Below are positions 1 to 10,490 of a DNA stretch of 64,000 nt, one piece after another (position 1 is the first letter of the stretch; every line of letters starts with the position of its first letter). The notes below the pieces were generated by a model. That model was not told the DNA's origin, made no database searches, and worked only from the letters and a program-made list of their open reading frames with translations. The translations under genes were made by a program, and so were the position numbers. The DNA comes from Delphinus delphis. Taxonomy: Eukaryota; Chordata; Mammalia; Artiodactyla; Delphinidae. The stretch spans positions 80,108,731 through 80,172,730 of the forward strand of contig NC_082688.1 in the NCBI RefSeq assembly GCF_949987515.2, given 5' to 3'.

Positions 1-151
1 CAGCCTCTAAAAGAAACTGTTTCCCATTTTCTGAAATGCTCTCCTCTCTGCCCTTAGCTTCCCTTTCTCCTCTCTCTTCATTTCTTTCCCCAGCACGGGC
101 AAAGATCTAAGTCCTCACTATTCGAAGGTCCAGGGCGGCAAGCAGCCTCGT

Positions 152-271
152 CCAGGAGTTCGTGAGAAATGCAGAATCTGAGGCCTCACCTCAGACCCCC
201 TGAGTCTGAACCTGCATTTTAATAAGATCCTCAAGTATTTCTCTGTGCAAATTAAAGTTTGAGAAGCACTT
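152..271. mobile_element. hAT-Charlie-type DNA transposon fragment (MER20-like)
   Basis: The block resembles non-autonomous hAT elements of the MER20/MER5 type: a 'gaaatgcagaatct' core, then 'gcattttaataagatcc', ending in 'attaaagtttgagaagcact'. It is diverged and truncated at the outer terminal repeat. Nothing else is recognised in the first 470 bases. Confidence 0.5.
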
Positions 272-477
272 GCACTGGGTTACCCCTTGCTTCTTTTATT
301 ACAACATCAAATAGAACTGAATTTCACACCACTTAATGGGAGTTTCCCTCTAGCAAATTGCTACACACTAAAATCTCCTTAATTGTGACACTTGAGCAAC
401 AACAAATCATAATATTAATTAAAATAATAACACAATCTAATATGTGTTTAATGCTTTGGTATTTACAACACTCTTTT

Positions 478-691
478 TTTTTCTTTCTTTCTTTTTTTTG
501 AGGTACACGTGCCTCTCACCGCCGTGGCCCCTCCCATTGCGGAGCACAGGCTCCGGACATGCAGGCTCAGCGGCCATGGCTCACAGGCCCAGCCGCTCCG
601 CGGCACATGGGATCCTCCAGGACCGGGGCACGAACCCGTGTCCCCTGCATCGGCAAGCGGACTCTCAACCACTGCGCCACCAGGGAAGCCC
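478..691 (-). mobile_element. CHR-type SINE, short GC-rich subtype, antisense
   Basis: A poly(T) run is followed by the reverse complement of the tRNA-derived SINE and ends in the inverted head 'cagggaagcc'. A perfect 14-bp TSD (tacaacactctttt) lies at 464-477 and 692-705. This is the centrally deleted GC-rich subtype (about 200 bp). Low divergence and an intact TSD indicate a recent insertion. Confidence 0.92.
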
Positions 692-697
692 TACAAC

Positions 698-1444
698 ACT
701 CTTTTATACCCACATAATCTCATCTGATTCTAGAATATGGGATGGCTATCTTCAATCAGAGAGTGTTTGAGTGAGCGAATGACTAAATGATTGAATGGAT
801 GACTTGGGGACTATTTAGTGGAGAGAAACTGAATTACAAGAGGGCTTTTAGGATTACACCAATGAGCAATTTTGTCCAGTCGCTGGTAAGAGATTCAAAA
901 CAACAGCGACCTAAACAAGGTAGGGACTTATTTTCCTCTCACATGATAAACCATCTGCAGGCAGGTCAGGCTGGTACGGGGATTCTACAAGGTCTCAGAA
1001 GCTGGAATCTGTCATCTGCTCTGCCATCCTCAGCACATGATGTCCATCTTCAAGATCACCTCATGAGTGAAAGATGGCTGTTGGAGCTCACTCATCAAAT
1101 TCATGTCCCAGGGACAAAGAAAGAATAGGGGGAAAGGGAAAAGGGGTGCTTGCTGAGTTAACTCCTTTAAACAGCTTTCCCAAAATCCCACCTAATCACT
1201 TCCACTGACCTCTCATTAGCCACCCCCACTTGCAAGGAAGGTTGGGAAATGTGGTTTTATTAGCCAGATACATGGTGCCCCCAACATAGGAGTAAGTAAG
1301 GTGGGGATAATGGCTATTAGGATGAAAGTTAGCATTCTCTGCAGAAAGGGGTATGAATGAAAGGGAAGAATGCATATACAGATCATGTTCAGTGTGTCAA
1401 GGCCTTCCTGGAAGTGTTTTGTGTTTCTCCCCATGCAACAGCTC
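698..1444. other. No gene; probable old dispersed repeat at 885-1270
   Basis: I see no exon. The part around 885-1270 (an animal-wide looking motif set including 'ctctgccatcctcagcacatg', 'caagatggctgttggagctc' style wording and 'gttgggaaatgtggtttta') reads like an old mammalian interspersed repeat. I cannot name the family. The remainder is unremarkable AT-rich sequence. Confidence 0.3.
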
Positions 1445-1460
1445 AATAAGGAATAGAACA

Positions 1461-1814
1461 GGGCTTCCCGGGTGGCCCAGTGGTTGAGAATCCACCTGCC
1501 AATGCAGAGGACATGGGTTCAAGCCCTGGTCTGGGAAGATCCCACATGCCGCAGAGCAACTAAGCCCCTGCGCCACAACTACTGAGCCTGCCCTCTAGGG
1601 CCCACGAGCCACAACTACTGAGCCCGTGTGCCACAACTACTGAAGCCCACGTGCCTAGAGCCCGTGCTCCGCAACAAGAGAAGCCACCGCAATGAGAAGC
1701 CCGCGCACCACAAACAAGAGGAGCCCCCGCTCGCCGCAACTAGAAAAAGCCCACGTGCAGCAACGAAGACTCAACGCAGCCAAAAATAAATAAACAAATT
1801 TATAAAAAAAAATA
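1461..1814 (+). mobile_element. CHR-type SINE, long subtype
   Basis: Full-length long CHR SINE running from the 'gggcttccc' head through the tRNA-like promoter part and repeated 'acaactactgagcc' units to 'gcagccaaaaataaataa' and an A-rich tail. A perfect 16-bp TSD (aataaggaatagaaca) lies at 1445-1460 and 1815-1830. Confidence 0.93.
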
Positions 1815-1830
1815 AATAAGGAATAGAACA

Positions 1831-2697
1831 GTCTGGACAGGTGGGAGTGGTCCCTGCTAGGCTGCTTCTGGGGAAAAGGAAAGAGTCTTCTTACCAATGC
1901 ATTACCTGAGGGCTCAAAATGGGGGGAGGTGAAAAATCAGGCCCCTTAGCTGGTCCAGCTCAGCTGGAGTGTTGTTTTCTCTCCAGAGGATACTGGTTCA
2001 TGATGGAGTTGTCATCACTCGTGCTCTTCTTCCTGCCTGGGATGCTCTCCCTCCTCGACATCCTAATTCCAATCTTCTTCCACCCAACCCCTGCCCCGTC
2101 CTTCAGTTCTCAGCTTGTATGTTCTCACAACCCTGTGATATACTTTGTAGGGGAGCAAAATTTGCCACCCCAGAATACGTCTCTTTGGCATGAGGAAGAA
2201 ACAAAAGACTCAAGAAGTTTTTTTCTTTGTTTTCTTTTCACCTCCCCCTTAACTACCTAAAAGAATTCAGAGAGAGGGCCTTCTCCAGGAAAGAGAACTA
2301 TCACCAGAGCTATCTATAGTATAATATGAACTAGGTGTGGTAGACAGGCAGGAAACTAGCAAAGTCAGTTTGTTAAAATTCCTCTCTCTGTCCCATTGTT
2401 TCTACACGGCCCAGCAAACATTTAACAAACATTTGCTCTTTTTTCATCTTCCTACAAATTGCCTTCCTTCCCTTTGAAGTCCCAGACACGTGCTCCCTTC
2501 TCCTTAGTCCAGAATGACATATATACCTCATGCTGCCTGTATTTGGAATCTCTCATGTTAATGTGGATTTCTTGTACATAAGTAATTAAATTTGATTTTC
2601 TCCTGTTAGTCCGTCTCGTGTCAACTTAATTCTTAGACCAGACAGAAGAGCAGAGAAAGGTAGAGGAAAATTTTTTTCCTTCTTGACAGTTCTCATA
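1831..2697. other. No gene recognised
   Basis: Non-coding sequence. The stretch 2560-2680, ending in 'cttaattcttagaccagacagaagag' and an A/T run, looks like the end of an old LTR or LINE repeat, but I cannot assign it. The two ORFs of up to 113 codons have no recognisable domain or splice context. Confidence 0.3.
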
Positions 2698-2699
2698 AA

Positions 2700-3255
2700 C
2701 CTGGATTTTACCTGTATAGTACTTGTTCCAGGTCTGTCCTGCCCTAGCCTCCAAGTATAAGGTCTATCCTATTCATAGTTAAATTTCCAGTACTTTGAGG
2801 GTTTTGGGGGCGTTTTTGTTTTGTTTTTATAAATTTATTTATTTATTTATTTTTGGCTGCACTGGGTCTTCGTTGATGTGTGTGGGCTTTCTCTAGTTGC
2901 AGCGAGCGGGGGCTACTCTTCCTTGTGTTGTGCGGGCTTCTCATTGTGCTGGCTTCTCTTGTTTCAGATCACAGGCTCTAGACGTACGGGCTTCAGTAGT
3001 TGTGCCACATGGGCTCAATAGTTGTGGCTTGTGGGCTCTAGAGCGCAGGCTCAGTAGCTGTGGCACACTGGTTTAGTTGCTCCATGGCATGTGGGATCTT
3101 CCCAGACCAGGGCCCGAACCTGTGTCCCCTGCATTGGCAGGTGGATTCTTAACCACTGCGCCACCATGGAAGTCCCAAATTTCCAGTACTTTGCACAGTA
3201 CCTGGAACATAGTAGATGCACCAGAAATATTTCTTGAATGAATAAATGTGTTTGA
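2700..3255 (+). repeat. LINE-2 3' end fragment, split by a SINE
   Basis: The 3' part (3194-3250: 'cacagtacctggaacatag', then 'tgaatgaataaatg') is the conserved L2 3' terminus, and 2700-2797 supplies the upstream half. The halves are separated by the antisense SINE at 2798-3176, whose TSD lies inside the L2. Confidence 0.55.
2798..3176 (-). mobile_element. CHR-type SINE, long subtype, antisense
   Basis: The inverted A-rich tail ('aaatttatttatttattta') is followed by the reverse complement of the long CHR SINE, ending at 'gcgccaccatggaagtccc'. A 17-bp TSD (aaatttccagtactttg) lies at 2781-2797 and 3177-3193. Confidence 0.93.
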
Positions 3256-4990
3256 TAAGGAAGTTCATACTATTCCTTAGCTCTTTGGATCAATAACAAC
3301 AACAACAAAATCTATCTAAACTAGCTTAAGCAAAAAGGGGAAACTTAATTTTAATGATATCAGAGTCCAGATTACAGCCTAGCCTCAGGAATGGAGCAGA
3401 ATCAGAAACTCAAACACCACTGGAAGTCTCCTCATCTTTCATTCTCTCTCATCAGACCAGCTTCCCCTGCTTGTTACTTCCACACAGTGAGAAAAATATG
3501 ACTGTCAAGAGAACCTAAGGGTTATATGTTATTGGACCAATCAGCTGGAGAGAAGTTAAAATAGCTCTTTCTCTCTCCAAAATTCCCAAGCAGAAAAATT
3601 ATTGTTCCAGTGTGGGTCAAGTGCCTGACCCTGGACTAATCAAGTGACCAGGGGCCAGGGGCCTACTGTAGAAACATGACAGTTCCCACTGCAACCTTGT
3701 AGTTTGGGTGTGGGAGAGCTGACTCCTGGAAGAGAGGTTTGGGGCAGACCAAACTGTGGACAACCACTGAAGTGAGCATGGGCTCCCCAACACACACCAG
3801 CCCAGCTCCTCGGCCACAGCTCCAGCATCTCCTTGGATTCATGCCAGGTTCTCTGGGGCCTCCACTGGGTCCCAGGGAGCTTGCTGGAGTCCTCTGGTAG
3901 ATTCTAGTATCTGGATTTCACTCTTCATTAATTACTCAGAACCGTTCTTCCCCAACAATGCCAGTGTTCAGAGGGACCATGGGCACTTGAGGCTTCGCAG
4001 GGAAGGCCTCCTCAACAACCAGGAGGTCCTGCTGGGCCTTCCTGGCTGCAGAAGGTGGAAAGTGGAGTCCGGAGAGACATTAGGCAAGGTCAGACCTCAG
4101 GAGGAGGCAGCTCTCTCCATGATTTCCCCCAACAACCACTCTATCCTACCAATTACATCTGGCCATCATGCAGCTCTGAGGGCTGGGCTTCCACAACCAT
4201 GTAACAAATGAGGAAACTAAGGCCCTGAAAGGGGGCAGGATAGGAGGCGTAGTCATTCAGCAGATCAACAGCAAAGATAACACTTGGAGTGAAGACTGCC
4301 GCCATGTCCTGCCTGCTGCCCGTTGCACATGGTGGGCTGTCGCTCCAGGACCTTGCTTCAGATGTATAAGCTCCCCCATCCATTAAATCATTGATGTCTC
4401 TGTTGCTGACTCCGGGCTCTTTCTTCAGTCTTGAAGCAGGGCAAGCACAGGCCTTGTAGGCCTGTGGGGTGCAGCACAACATGTAGACATAAAGAGACCA
4501 TCTTCCAGAGCCCATCTAGGAAGGATGATGAGAAATCCATAGTCCGAATAAGTGCAGAACCCAGCTCCCCCCACATGTTCCAGCTCATCTTGCCTGGCCT
4601 CCTCATCCGTCAGTGGGGCTCTGGCCTCCTCATTGGCCAGTGGGGCTCCCAGCCTCCGAAGCAGCAATGAAAACTCTCATGCAGCATCTTCAGAGACACT
4701 CTGGGCTTCAACCATTACCCCAGGCCTTCCAGCCGAAGCTAATTTTTAAAAATGTGAAAGGATTTTTCTAGAAATGGCAAGACATTGTACATGGAGAGTT
4801 GGATGTTACTTGGCTCCTGTGTTAGAAACAGTTTAGGTACCTTACTGTGAAAGTGAGTCCTACAGTATTTCAGTAAAATGTATTCATAGCAAAAAAAAAA
4901 AAAAAAAAAGATGACACGAACTTAAGCCTCCTTTTTTTATGCTCTTAGTATAGGGACTGGAAGAGCTTGACATTTCTGCAGAGACATGGC
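3256..4990. other. No gene; possible old LTR and a poly(A)-tailed block
   Basis: No exon is recognised. Roughly 4150-4700, read on the minus strand, resembles an old endogenous LTR, but I cannot name it. At 4891-4909 a run of 19 A follows about 150 bp of 3'UTR-like AT-rich sequence, so a retrocopy tail is possible. I find no convincing TSD and recognise no source transcript. Confidence 0.3.
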
Positions 4991-4999
4991 TGTGCTCAC

Positions 5000-5520
5000 C
5001 AAACACAGACTACATTTCCCAGGCCCCCTCGCATCTAGGTATGGACCATGTGATTGAGTTCAGCCCATAGGAGAAGGGTAGAAGAAATGCAAGCCACCTC
5101 CACATTTGCCCATAAAATATTCCAAGTAATCTTCCACACCCTCTCCCTTTCATCTGTGAGGCTGGAAGCAAAAGGCTCTGAGGTGGCAGAGCTTCCTAAT
5201 GGAAGAAGGCCGAATCTCTCATTTCACCGCTTGAAGGAGAGCTGCCCAGGAGAGAGCCACCCTACCAAGAAGATCTGCTGTGGACTTTACTGGAGCAAGA
5301 AATAAATCTCTACTGTATGTTAAGCCACTGAGTTTGGTTTTTTTTTTTTTGGCCTTGCCGCACGGCTTGCAGGATCTTACTTCCCCAACCAGAGATCAAA
5401 CCCAGGCCCTCAGCAGTAAGAGCACGGAGTCCTAACCACTGGACCATCAGGGAATTCCAAGCCACTGAAATTTTGAGGCTATATGTTATTATCCATAGCC
5501 CAGCATACCTAGACTAGTAC
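5000..5520 (+). repeat. Old LTR-like dispersed repeat, split by a SINE
   Basis: The block runs from 'tacatttcccaggccccctcgcat' style wording near 5010 to 'aagaaataaatctctac', 'taagccactgag' and, beyond the SINE, 'ttgaggctatatgttatt' and 'cctagactagtaca'. That ending is typical of old mammalian LTR-type repeats. I am unsure of the family. The SINE at 5333-5458 interrupts it. Confidence 0.45.
5333..5458 (-). mobile_element. Short tRNA-derived SINE (about 120 bp), antisense
   Basis: Poly(T) plus 'ggccttgccgcacggcttgc' through 'ctaaccactggaccatcagg' to 'gaattcc' is the reverse complement of the short cetartiodactyl tRNA-derived SINE. A TSD (aagccactga) lies at 5322-5331 and 5459-5468. Confidence 0.88.
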
Positions 5521-5634
5521 ATCTCTGGTGAAGGCCCTCTTCTCTATGGAGAATTAGACCTGACCTCCTCTAACACTCTCTCTGTCCTTTGACTCTGACA
5601 AAGACCCAAACTGCAAAGGGGCAGTGCAGCTTTG

Positions 5635-5805
5635 CAATTAGGAACAGAGGCCTTAAATCCAGTCACATCTGAGTCTGAACTCAAGACCCACCACAGACAG
5701 ACCTAAGCAGCTTTCTGGATCTCTTTGAGCCTATTTCTACATGTGTAAAATAATGATACCCAGTCCAAATGTGTTTGTAAGGATTCAGTGAGATATGATG
5801 TGCCA
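5635..5805 (+). repeat. MIR fragment
   Basis: Diverged MIR: 'gagtctgaactcaagaccc', a degenerate 'gtgtaaaataatgataccc' and 'tgtaaggattcagtgagat' appear in consensus order. Confidence 0.6.
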
Positions 5806-6479
5806 GTGGTCTCTGCCCTGGGGAGAATGAGGGAGAATGGATCTGGAGGGGTGAACAAAAGGCAGCAGGGCACCATGTCAATCAAGGGAAGACTGGATTC
5901 TGTTTTATTTGGAATTTTTCAGCAGGAGAGTTCACCACTGCAGAAAAGCATAATGCAATTGCAACAGTACTGGTGGTATTCGAGCCATTACTATAACATG
6001 TCTGTATCAGTGAGGGTTGCATTTGCAGTTGTTGCAGATTGGCGGGGAATAATTACTTCATTATATCTTCTAGTGAGGGTCTGCCCAAGCATTTCCCTGC
6101 TGAAAAAAACAAGTGTATGTATATATGCATATAATCTTCTCTGTATGGTTCCAATTTTAGTATATGTGCTGCCCAAGTGAGCATGAACTATATGTTCTAT
6201 TATTATAAATTCTTTCTATTTCCCCCTTTACACTAATTGTGGCATTTTGTGGTTTAATATTATTGAACTGGGATGTAGGCTGGTTACATTATCTATAAAT
6301 GCTGAAGTGGCACTGAAACGTATTATAAGAACAGGGCACTGGGTTGCATAGTTGAGAACTACAAGGTGTAGGTGACTCAATGCCAGCACACTAAGAAGTG
6401 CTCGGTAAACAGTACCTATTTTTAGGAAGTCTGTTATCACCCTTCATCGCCTCCAGGCACCGTTGGGTTGAGGACCCTG
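5806..6479. other. No gene recognised
   Basis: AT-rich non-coding sequence leading up to the CpG island. A 130-codon ORF (5788-6180) has no recognisable domain and no splice or promoter context, so I do not call it a gene. Confidence 0.3.
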
Positions 6480-6990
6480 GAGACCAGTCCTTCTGTGAGT
6501 CACCAGCGCGGTCGGTCGCGGAGAAGAGGGCGCAGACTGGAAGCCAGTTCCCCTGGGCGGGGGTGGGGGGTGGCGCTAAATGACGCAAGCATGGGTCCCG
6601 AGCAACCGACACCGACACCACGGACCGCTCCCTCGGAAGCAAGGTGCCTCCTGAGGCAGGGACTCTTTCTCGCGAGCCCTGAAAGCCCCGCGACGCCCTG
6701 TACCAACGGCGCCTGCGCGGCTCCCTCGACGCAGACCAGCATCCTGGGCTTTCCCCCAAAGCCGCGCAGTGGGGCGGGGCCTGGCTCCAAAGCCGCCAAC
6801 CAGGCGCGCCCGGCCCAGCTGACGTCAGCGAGTTGGACGGGTCGGGGAGGAGTGGAGTTGGCCTGGAAGCTAGGCCGTCTCACCCCCAGGGGAAGGGAGG
6901 AGGTGGGAGAATTGGGAAAAGAGGGAAGGAGGAAAAAGGCAGGCGGGGACGGAAGTGAGCCCGCGGAAGTCTGACTCGGGTCAGTCTGGA
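6480..6990. promoter_or_regulatory. CpG island with housekeeping-promoter motifs
   Basis: A sharply bounded GC- and CpG-rich block in otherwise CpG-poor DNA. Visible sites include a perfect CRE (tgacgtca, 6820-6827), a GC box (ggggcggggc, 6771-6780), TCTCGCGAG (6668-6676, BANP/Kaiso-type motif), an NRF1-like 'gcctgcgcgg' (6711-6720) and two ETS sites cggaagt (6950-6956 and 6964-6970). This combination is typical of TATA-less, often bidirectional promoters. I recognise no first coding exon in it; overlapping ORFs up to 168 codons are expected by chance at this GC content. It could start a non-coding RNA or a distal 5' exon of the SPINK4 locus 33 kb downstream. The cis-motifs are seen directly; promoter activity is inferred. 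Confidence 0.7.
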
Positions 6991-6999
6991 CAGCCGTGG

Positions 7000-7337
7000 G
7001 GAGGGGAAACGGGGTACCAAGTTACTTACCTGCTTGAAACTTGGCATTCAAGGCGCCTGCCTCCATCTCCGGCCTAATCTCCCTGCCATGTCCGGGACCC
7101 TCCCTTAGAACTACTTATAGACTCCTCCAAAGGCCAGGCTAATCCATGCCTATGTGCCTTTGGGTACACAGTACTCTGCCTGAATTGCTTTTCTCTGGCT
7201 TATCTAGCTTGAGGCTTCCTTAAAAATGTCACCTTCTCCATGAAGTATTTCCCAGTCCAGACATAATTACTCTTATCTCTGTGCCAAAATCCACAGATGT
7301 CTACGGTAGACGAGAATGGCCGTTTATCACTTTAGTA
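7000..7337 (+). repeat. Probable L2 fragment downstream of the CpG island
   Basis: 'cttaaaaatgtcaccttctcc' to 'cccagtccagac' (7215-7265) is typical of L2 internal 3' sequence. The rest of this stretch shows nothing recognisable. Confidence 0.4.
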
Positions 7338-7919
7338 CAGTGCTTGCAAACTTCAGTCTCCATCAGAATTACCCAGAAGGCTTGTTAAAGCACAGACTGC
7401 TGACTCCGGAGTTTCTGATTCTATTCTGGTCTGGGCTGGTGTTGGAGGAAGAATCGAGAGGGCATGACCACTGATTGACCCACCAGCTGGACTCAGGCAG
7501 TCGCAGGCTCCTCCCACACCCTTTGTCTTCGGAATGTAGGCTCAGCCTACTTTCCCACAGTGGGAGCTGTTTCAAGGACGTAGCCTTGAGAGAGAAAGGT
7601 GTTTTTGAGACTGTCTGGACTGAATATATGACTGAATCCAGTTAAGGTCTCTTTAACTTTAAGGTTTTGGTGGGCAGGTACAGGGATCTATTCGTCTTGC
7701 AGGCGCCAAAGACAAGCCTCAGAAGTAAGTACTCTTGCTTATTAAATCTGCCACCTACCAATCTGGAGTGGTCTGACTCTTTCTTTGGTCTCTCCCTGCC
7801 CTCTGGGTATGGGACCAGTTTGTGAAGGAACAGGTAGGGCCAAGACTTTTCACTCCAAACCAAGTTCCCAGGTGTTGATGATGCTGCTAGTCCAAGGATC
7901 ACACTTTGAGAACCACTGG
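7338..7919. mobile_element. hAT (MER20-like) element split by about 400 bp
   Basis: One end, 'cagtgcttgcaaacttcag' through 'aattacccagaaggcttgtt', lies at 7338-7443. The other, 'ggtgttgatgatgctgctag' to 'ctttgagaaccactgg', lies at 7870-7919, ending in the inverted terminal repeat. The 7445-7860 sequence between them is not part of the element and I cannot identify it. Confidence 0.5.
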
Positions 7920-7969
7920 TTTAGTGCAAGAAATCATCATGCCTGGGTACGATCAGTGCTTATTTGTTA

Positions 7970-8175
7970 ATTCACTCAATAAATGTCTCCTTTGGGCCTG
8001 CTGTGTGCCAGCCGGGACCAGGGGTTGAGTATTCACTGTAAGCAAAGCAGACATAGAACCTACCCCCACTGGGGACACGGAAATTAAGCAAATAAACATA
8101 CTATTATATTAACAAATTGTGATAAACACTCTAAAGGAAAAGAAAAAGAATATCATGAAAAAGAATAGTAACAAG
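7970..8175 (+). repeat. Old dispersed repeat (copy 1 of a recurrent family)
   Basis: Contains 'aataaatgtctcctttgggcc', 'tgctgtgtgccag' and then 'aaataaacatactattatat'. The same wording recurs in the same orientation near 30.77, 35.09, 40.45, 41.99, 45.90 and 50.03 kb. Family not identified. Confidence 0.45.
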
Positions 8176-8210
8176 AACCTATTTTATATTTTTCCTATTT
8201 TTTTTTTAAA

Positions 8211-8377
8211 GGGGAGAGCACAAACGCAGTCCCCCACAACCACAAATTATGCAACTGAGTTTCTTTCACACATTTTAGGAAATCGCAAGGGTCGGCACAC
8301 TCGGAGTGCAACGGAGGAGCGTCGCCCTGGGAAATACCACCTTCTTGATCGTGGTATTTCCCCTGCCAGGTAAGTAT
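8211..8377 (-). pseudogene. RNU1-like: U1 snRNA retropseudogene, full length
   Basis: Read on the minus strand, this is a nearly complete U1 snRNA. The 5' end at 8377 carries the intact 5' splice-site recognition sequence ATACTTACCTG (8367-8377). Stem-loop I, the 'ttgcactccg' to 'gtgctgaccc' region, the Sm-site neighbourhood 'gcataatttgtggt' and the 3' stem, ending at 8211, follow in order. The length is 167 nt against about 164 for functional U1, with a small insertion in stem-loop III and several substitutions. It is followed on the minus strand by an A-rich tail (8187-8210) and flanked by a perfect 11-bp TSD (aacctatttta, 8176-8186 and 8383-8393). This is an L1-mediated retrocopy rather than a transcribed U1 gene. 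I see no snRNA proximal sequence element upstream, but cannot rule one out. Confidence 0.9.
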
Positions 8378-8573
8378 ACAATAACCTATTTTAGATTGAG
8401 TGGTCAGGTAAGGCTTTTGGGGGAAAAGGGGCATTCATAGAGGCTTATTTTAAACAAACTCCTATAGGGTGGACTTATTGCACAGTATTATGACCTATTT
8501 TTAAGTTGTCCAGCCTAACACTAGACTATGTTCTCCTTGAAAGCTAAACTCTTGTCTTATTAATATTTTTGCC

Positions 8574-9144
8574 GGGACTTCCTTGGTGGCGTAGTGGTTA
8601 AGAATCCGCCTGCCGGGCTTCCCTGGTGGCGCAGTGGTTGAGAATCCGCCTGCCGATGCAGGGGACACGGGTTCGTGACCTGGTCCGGGAAGATCCCACA
8701 TGCCGCGGAGCGGCTGGGCCCGTGAGCCATGGCCGCTGAGCCTGCGCGTCCGGAGCCTGTGCTCCGCAACGGGAGAGGCCACAACAGTGAGAGGCCCGCG
8801 TACCGCAAAAAAAAAAAAAAAAATAGAATCCGCCTGCCAAGGCAGGGGACATGGGTTTGAATCCTGGTCCGGGAAGATCCCACATGCCACGGAGCAACAA
8901 AGCCCATGCCTCACAACCACTGAGCCTGTGCTCTAGAGCCCGTGAGCCACAACTACTGAAGCCCACATGCCTAGAGCTCGTGCTCCACAACAAGAGAAGC
9001 CACTGCAATGAGAAGCCCGCGCACTGCAACGAAGAGTAGCCCCCGCTCGCTGCAACTAGAGAAAGCACGCGCGCAACAACGAAGACCCAACGCAGCCAAA
9101 AATACATAAATAAATGAAGTTATTTTTTAAAAAGATAAAAAAAT
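8574..9144 (+). mobile_element. CHR-type SINE, long subtype, split by another SINE
   Basis: The outer element starts 'ggacttccttggtggcgtag', is interrupted at 8614 and resumes at 8825 through 'gcagccaaaaatacataaat' and an A-rich tail. A TSD (atatttttgcc) lies at 8563-8573 and 9145-9155 and brackets the whole nest. Confidence 0.92.
8615..8824 (+). mobile_element. CHR-type SINE, short GC-rich subtype, nested
   Basis: A complete short-subtype SINE with an A tail, inserted 41 bp into the older long SINE. The TSD (agaatccgcctgcc, 8601-8614 and 8825-8838) consists of the host SINE's own sequence, which fixes the order of insertion. Confidence 0.95.
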
Positions 9145-9279
9145 ATATTTTTGCCTTCAGCGTGCTGCAGAGAGTAGGGCCTTGATAGATAACATAAGAA
9201 TGGATGGAAAGATGGAGGGAACATTGGAAGAATGAACAAATGAATGAATAAAATGTCAGATGATGTATGCATGTGTGCA

Positions 9280-9327
9280 TGGGTGGATGGATGGTTGGAT
9301 GAAAGGATGGATGGTGGATGGATGGAT
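9280..9327. repeat. (GGAT)n microsatellite, imperfect
   Basis: Interrupted tandem ggat/ggtt units in a T/G-rich setting. Confidence 0.85.
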
Positions 9328-9329
9328 AA

Positions 9330-10490
9330 CTGTCTCTGGCATCAACACAGAGAACCAGGATTCTCTACCTACCAGTGAGGCCAGAGTAGAAACTGATAGA
9401 AACTTAGCTGACTCCTTTACTGTATTTCAAAATCCTGTTAATCATTTAAGGTGACCACAAATGTCCACTTCTCCCTAGAGCTCCCTTGATTATCATTGCT
9501 CAGCCTCACTCCCCACATGAATGCGTTTTATCATCTCTCACACTCCTGCACATGCCACACTTACTTCAACACATGCAACTGCCCTATGCTTGCCACTTAC
9601 CACCTGTGTGCAAGTCTCTTCTGTGTCAGACTCAGAAGGGAAAAGGACTGGGGGGGGAGGAAGAGGAGAAAGTTTTTCTCCTGGCTCTGAGCTAAAGAAG
9701 GCACAGAGCAGAGAGGGTGGTGAGGAGATTCTTACTCTGATAATTTCTCACATGACTTCAAAAAAAAAGCACTTTAAATGACACATTTCCTCTAAATATG
9801 TGTCTGAGGCTCCTAAGAGGGACATAGTTTATTCAGAGATTCAATTTGAGTTAAATAAGGAGAAGGAAATCACCCAGGGTCCCTCTGGGATGTTTAAAAA
9901 TGGGAAGTGAAAAGAAAATTATGTAGAGACGAGCTCCTTCCGTTTGAAAACTCTCCAACCAGGGATGAAAGTTCAACTGGCTCTGCAGGCTTCAGACTTC
10001 CATACACTTGTTTCCAGCCCCATGGAAGCTCTTAGCCACCCAAGCCTGTCCTCCTATGCCAAAGGAACTTGACTTCATAACGGAATTTCCAAAGGATTTA
10101 CAGGTGGGAAAAGAGCCCCTCTCCAACCAAAAGAGGGCAGAACAGAGAATCTGGGACATGAAATTCCCCAGAGATTGAAATAAAATACTTCTCAACTGTG
10201 AAGGACTTGAACAGAATACTCTCAAAAGAGGACAAGAGATAACAAGTGTGGGATGAATGTCCAACCCCAATATTAACTAAAGAAGTGTAAAGAAAGCAAG
10301 ATTTCATAGGTATGCACACACACGCATGCACACATTTCAAACTGTAATACTCCAAGTCAGGATGTCCTGAAATGGCCTCTAGTGGGACTGTAATTGGTAC
10401 ATTTCTGAAGTCATTGGGCAGTAAGTAGGTCTCAAATGTCTATAAAATATTCATGCTCTTCCGCCCCCAAAAAGTGGAGGATACGATTTG
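9330..10490. other. No gene recognised
   Basis: Unique-looking non-coding DNA. Overlapping short ORFs near 9.5-9.8 kb and 10.0-10.35 kb have no domain or splice context. 10500-10640 ('acataaattagtgaaagac', 'ggaaacagcccaaaagtcc') looks like an old L1 ORF2/3' fragment. Confidence 0.35.

Noticed and set aside
6468..6974. 168-codon ORF and antisense 127-codon ORF in the CpG island
   Set aside because: GC-rich DNA has few stop codons; no recognisable domain and no match to B4GALT1 exon 1 or other first exons I know.
8330..8364. Perfect 12-bp inverted repeat (gggaaataccac ... gtggtatttccc) taken at first as a novel hairpin
   Set aside because: It lies within the U1 snRNA retrocopy and corresponds to its 5' part, so it is not a separate element.
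8598..9107. Long ORFs giving similar proline/serine/glycine-rich proteins (also at 444-770, 18687-19130, 32041-32411, 61584-62372 and others)
   Set aside because: They are translations of the CHR-type SINEs in various frames; their mutual similarity reflects repeat copies, not a gene family.
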